In this document: positions 59,701 to 64,000 of the stretch, in pieces
Layout: every line of letters begins with the position of its first letter
How positions within the stretch are numbered: the stretch's first letter is position 1
Source: Synaphobranchus kaupii
Taxonomy: Eukaryota > Chordata > Actinopteri > Anguilliformes > Synaphobranchidae
Length of the DNA: 64,000 nucleotides
Assembly: GCA_029718625.1 (NCBI GenBank)
Contig: CM056389.1
Location: 23,097,381-23,161,380 of the forward strand
Direction of reading: 5' to 3'
Position numbers and translations under genes: made by a program
The notes under the pieces: generated by a model
Databases searched by the model: none
What the model saw: only the letters and a program-made list of their open reading frames with translations
Told to the model about the DNA's origin: nothing

Positions 59701-61903
59701 AGGGGGGAGAAATATGACAATCGCGATACTGGCACTGTGTCCTCAACGTGAGCTTCATCATGAATGAGGAAAAGACCGCGATCTCCCTCTAGTGTATGGA
59801 CGAAGGCATGAGCAATTGACCCAAAGTTATCGTAAGGCTTTCTGCTAGATTACCAACGTAATGAAATGGCAATAAACCTGAACGTTTTACTGTTTTAACT
59901 TTTCAGCAATAAGTTTTGAGTTGTTCTGTCACGAATTATTATGATTTTACCCAATTCTAATTAACTTTCACCAGATATTCTTGTGAATTGCCTTATGCAT
60001 AGCTTTTTAGATTATGGTTTTAAACGTGTATTCACGTTATAAATTTACATGTCCTTAGAACAGTTTTTTCTTCCTTTACAACTGTGTGGTTCAAATATTA
60101 TTTTAACTTGTCACACTATAGGCTGCATCTACTGAGCAAGTGCACAATTAAGTTGTAAGCTGTACAATTTTATTGTAGGTTTTGTGGATTTTAATGTCAC
60201 AGCTTTCATACCACCTGATCATATCAATGAGACTCTTGGCTTTTTCAACGATTAACAACTAAACACTTTTGCACTTAAGAGTATTTGCACTTAAGAATGC
60301 ATCTATTAAATCTTGAATGACATCCGGACCTTTCCCCTGCTGACAGATGATTCCCCTTCGGTTTTGATCTAAGGCCTTAATCCATGTTTCTTAGTTTTTA
60401 AATGGCAGCCTATTGTTATCTTCTTGGAAGTTATTGTTGAATTGCAAGTTGTGTAAAATAAATTCAATCGGTTGTTACCGAGTGTAGCCTACCATGTTCC
60501 TTCCTCTAACTCTCCCCATATTAGATCAACTGATTGTTTTTTATAAATGTCCCATTAAAACAATTTCATGATTAGTCACTTGACTGTAGGCCTACCGTTG
60601 AAGTGCCTATGATGACCACTGGAGGACAACCACTGAAATTCAAGTTTTAATCCCGGCAGGTCACGTGGTGGAGACAAACTAGTGGATCTACCTATGATTT
60701 AAGAAAAAAAAGAAATAAGAAAGCTGACATGACATATGGCGGCGATGATTGTTAGTGCACTTAAAAAAATCGTTTTTTAAGCGTATAAGCAATCATTTAA
60801 AAAAAAAATTTAAAAAGGAAATTGCCTTCAAGATTAAGTATGTCAAATTTAGTCATGTGAGAAACATGTAACGTGATTAATACAGTGTTTTCCAGCAAGT
60901 AACAAAACAAAGTCTTTTGTAGCAAGATGACAGGATATTGTTTTGATTTTTCCTAATGAAGATCAACTAATTAATTAATTTCTATTCAAGGGCGCAGGGA
61001 TGAGGGGTATGTGGGGGACCCTGAATAGAAGGGGTAGTGGAGGAGGTGGACAGTCAAAAGCGAGAGGGGCATCACAATGCATATAATCAAGGGGTGCTGG
61101 GAGTTGTGCCTGATATCAATGTCAAGTGTTCTTTTGGAGAAAATCTGGTACTAAGCTTGGATTGTTTTCTAGTTAATATGAATGAACATGTAATATGAGT
61201 TTCGTAACATGAGTAACATGACATTGGTTGTCTGTATATATAAACTATAGGCTATGTCAATAGTTTGGTGCTGTTATAACTTTAGTAAATAAAGTTTCTG
61301 ATAAAATGCATCTGTTTTGTTGTGGCATTTATAGTTCTACAAGATTTCTAAAGCAAACTTAAATGAAAAAATGCCATGTGACCTTGCGTAACGTGAGTAA
61401 CGCAGACAAAAGTTATTGCCACACAATAACCAACGAAGAGTTTTCTTGTATTTTCAAAAGTACAAAAATAGGGATGTTCCAGCAATTCACTGAATATAAA
61501 AACAGGTGTATACAACACCTACTCACAGTAAATGTTCCAAGAGTAACGCTAGAATTACCCTGTAGCATTTAAGAGATATGATGACCATTGAAGTTCATTA
61601 TAACTATATGGGCGTATATGGCAACACTATATTTGAGAGTCCATTACACTGGATTCATCCATAATTAGTCCCCACTTTCAACTGATTGGTGGTTAGCAAG
61701 GCCCATAATATATCTGTACCAAATATGAAGAGGTTTTAATGTGGAAATATTGAGATATGCCCATTTAAGATCATTAGAACTGTATATGGGCATATATCAC
61801 ATTTATCAATGTACAAAACCTTTAGCTACATTTTTTGTATATTGAGCGAGATATTTTGTACATTTAGCTGCGTGGTTTATACTTTTTTAAGTTGTATTTT
61901 TAG
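56717..61903. other. Intergenic, no gene recognised
   Basis: About 5.2 kb of AT-rich sequence without convincing exons, protein domains or known repeats. Short frames (for example 57033-57239, 57746-58006, 58430-58612) lack recognisable motifs. An AT-rich stretch at 60700-60820 and a GGGG-rich patch near 61000-61040 are low complexity. Confidence 0.5.
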
Positions 61904-62420
61904 GGATCTTCAGTGTTTTCTGGCCTGGTTCTTCGTGTTCTGCCTGGTTGGGACCCTCGTCATTCTGAATGTGAGAACATCGCTGTGTGGGACATTAATC
62001 AAGCACATCTACTGCAGCAATGGATCCATTCTGAGGCTGGCATGTAACCCCACCCCCGTCATCAACATCTATGGTTTGTGCACGATTTGGTTCTTAAGTA
62101 CGAACTCCTTCTTCATCATGACCTTTACCTACGTGAAGATCCTCATTGCGTGTGTGGTCAAACAGGAGTAAAACAGTAGGAGCAAGGCCATACAGACGTG
62201 CGCCTCCCATCTCACCATTTATATACTCTTTGAGCTCTCCACCTTCATCATTGTCGTGGCTTACACGATCCAAGAGATCAGCCCCAACGCCAAGAAGTTC
62301 TGTGCAATTCTGTTTCTCATTGTGCCCCCCACGGTCAACCCAATCATCTACGGCATTTCCATGAAAGATATTCGCAAAAACATTGTGAAGTTTTTCAAAT
62401 CCACTGTCTTGCTGAAATAG
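61904..62420 (+). pseudogene. Olfactory receptor, C-terminal half with one nonsense codon (OR-2)
   Basis: Encodes TM4 (FFVFCLVGTLVIL), the second extracellular loop with its cysteines (IYCSNG, LACNPTP), TM5, the TM6 entry KAIQTCASHL, and TM7 with PTVNPIIYGISMKDIR, ending at TAG (62418-62420). One in-frame TAA (62169-62171) sits in the third intracellular loop between VVKQE and NSRSKA; the frame is otherwise unbroken. TM1-TM3 are missing upstream, where a T-rich stretch ends in an AG (TTTTTAG) that could be a splice acceptor. The TM6/TM7 wording is typical of fish water-type receptors and differs from OR-1, so the two are separate subfamilies. Confidence 0.88.
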
Positions 62421-63104
62421 CGAAACCAGTTACACAAACAATTTCAAAATGTATATTTTAGGTTGAGGAAAATAAACTTTTTTTTAAATGTTCTCATCAC
62501 ACCTACATCTCTACAAACAATAATAATAATTTTTCTACAGCATTGTAATTCCCCACAACCTTACAAATCTTTACTGCTTCATTGTAAAAGTTGAAATAAA
62601 GTTTTGTGCCAGCTGGGCAGAGGACATTTGAAGTGAAATCCTACAATGGTTTTCCTTTGCTGTATTGAGGATGATCATGTCCTGTATTGTTCTGGCACAA
62701 TGTGAACCATCCCCTGTGTTTTTCCCATTAATCTTTTGCATGAGAAAAAGCATATCTACATTTAAAAAAATAATAAGAAGCAAAGTACTTTTTAAAATAA
62801 ATAAAGCATAATAATTGAAATCTTGTGTTTGGTTGTGTTGTCTGTTGTCGTATTTTATTTATGTGAGTTAAAAATAAGAATATTATCCAATAACAATAAA
62901 ACCATTCAACACTACACATTATGTTTAAGATTGCATCCATATACCTGCTCTAATTGCCCCTTCTTGCTTGTACTGTATTTTTAATTGACTTGGGTATTTT
63001 CTTATGTAATTTCTGTTTTTTTCTGTAAAGCACTTTCAACACTCTGTACAAAAAGCTTCATACACAAAAAGACCATTTAATCTCCCAGAAAGAAGCTAAA
63101 GGTA

Positions 63105-63329
63105 GGCGGCAGTGTAGTATAATGGTTAAGGAACTGGACTTGTAACCAAAAGGTTGCAGGTTCCATTCCCAGGTAGAACACTGCCGTTGTACCCTTGAGC
63201 AAGGTACTTAACCTGAATTGCTTCAGTATATATCCAGCTGTATAAATGGATAAATGTAATAAGAAGTTGTGTAAGTCGCTCTGGATAAGAGCGTCTGCTA
63301 AATGCCTATAATGTAATGTAATGTAATGG
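63105..63329 (+). repeat. tRNA-headed V-SINE-like element, copy 3
   Basis: Same structure as the copy at 21175: GTATAATGGTTAAGGAACTG, B box GGTTGCAGGTTCCATTCC, central block CCCTTGAGCAAGGTACTTAA, and 3' GGATAAGAGCGTCTGCTAAA with four TAATG-type repeats. It is well preserved, about 600 bp downstream of OR-2. Confidence 0.9.
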
Positions 63330-63787
63330 TTAACATTTCAGCACACTGTTACATTGTAGTAGATCAAAGGCTTGGAGACGATGACTGACAGCTTCAACCA
63401 TATTAAATAAGGAGGAACGTCAAGTCTACAGACACCCAACTTGTCTTGGTGTTTGGACTGATCAGGAAATATACAGTGTAGTAATATATAATTACATCAC
63501 AACGGTAAATTGCAGTAGATAAACAAAACCGGGTTTTTTATCCTGTTGACCAGAAAATGCCAGATCAACATATATAAAATATATATTGTTTTCAATTATG
63601 CATTTAAATTCAGTCTGTGCCATAACTATAAACCTGTCAAAATGTTTTCCAACATGAGAAATCGTTGGTGTAACAATGTATTATCAGCTCCGTATGATGA
63701 GTTACACACTGCTTTGGCGCCCCTTAGTGTAAATATTTTGAATTCACACCAATGGTCACCATTTTCCCTCAATTGACTTTATCCGGG

Positions 63788-64000
63788 GCTGCGTCCCAAT
63801 ATTCTTCACTCCCCACCTCCCTTCCACCACTCCCCCACTACCACTCCTCTCCTACCTGGAAATATGCAAAAGTGCCTGAACTTTTCGAGTACAAGTATTT
63901 GCATGTACAGTATACAATGTACCTGACATTGCGGTTTGCGTCGAGACATTAATTAATATGTAACCATTAATACGTAATTAAGATGTAATCAGCAACATTA
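63788..64000. mobile_element. Palindromic MITE-like element, copy 3 (cut by window end)
   Basis: GCGTCCCAATATTCTTCACT is the reverse complement of the right end of the copy at 802-1092. It continues through AGTACAAGTATTTGCATGTA to the TAATCAGCAACATTA block at the window edge, so it is the same element in inverse orientation. Confidence 0.8.

Overview
The window is vertebrate genomic DNA, almost certainly from a ray-finned (teleost) fish. The evidence is split, intron-bearing genes with GT/AG boundaries, fish-type olfactory receptor fragments, L2-clade LINEs, tRNA-headed V-SINE-like elements, a Tc1 transposase, a chromodomain Ty3/gypsy element, and many long TG, CTCA and GA simple repeats. The species cannot be named from the sequence. 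One 500-N assembly gap (48750-49249) interrupts it.

Layout. 1-14272 is one host gene, the nicotinic acetylcholine receptor subunit chrna10, on the + strand. Exons 2-5 are visible at 275-420, 5264-5418, 8871-9402 and 13665-14272; the signal-peptide exon is upstream of the window. Exon 4 lacks one base in the M1 coding part. Its introns hold an L2 LINE (about 1781-4610, minus), a (TG)n tract, a 13-unit 20-bp minisatellite, and a 1.86-kb TTAA-flanked transposon (9960-11821). That transposon carries a THAP-domain reading frame and, on the other strand, a reading frame resembling the start of the P2X7 C-terminal ballast domain.

14273-45132 is gene-poor and repeat-rich. It contains three insertions of one chromodomain gypsy family, each with a perfect 5-bp target duplication: solo LTRs at 17432-18899 and 33654-35026, and a full element with two nearly identical LTRs at 37741-45132 (minus). 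There is also a solo LTR of a second family (22227-23291), an inverted pair of about 0.92-kb TA-flanked elements, a CTCA satellite-like block, a second L2 LINE (29532-31350, minus) and a broken gypsy gag fragment (32230-33440).

45133-64000 holds two broken olfactory receptor genes (45329-47280 and about 61904-62420, both +). Between them lie the gap, a 45-bp minisatellite, a 5'-truncated Tc1 transposase, and a 259-bp tandem array (9.9 copies) that leads straight into a third L2 LINE (53721-56716, +). The array may be that LINE's 5' promoter region. CHRNA10 is also close to olfactory receptor genes on human chromosome 11p15, so the association may be old synteny.

The strongest items for a second look are the THAP plus ballast-like transposon, the LINE with a tandem 5' array and a hidden in-frame loss in its reverse transcriptase, the chrna10 frameshift, and the split olfactory receptor.
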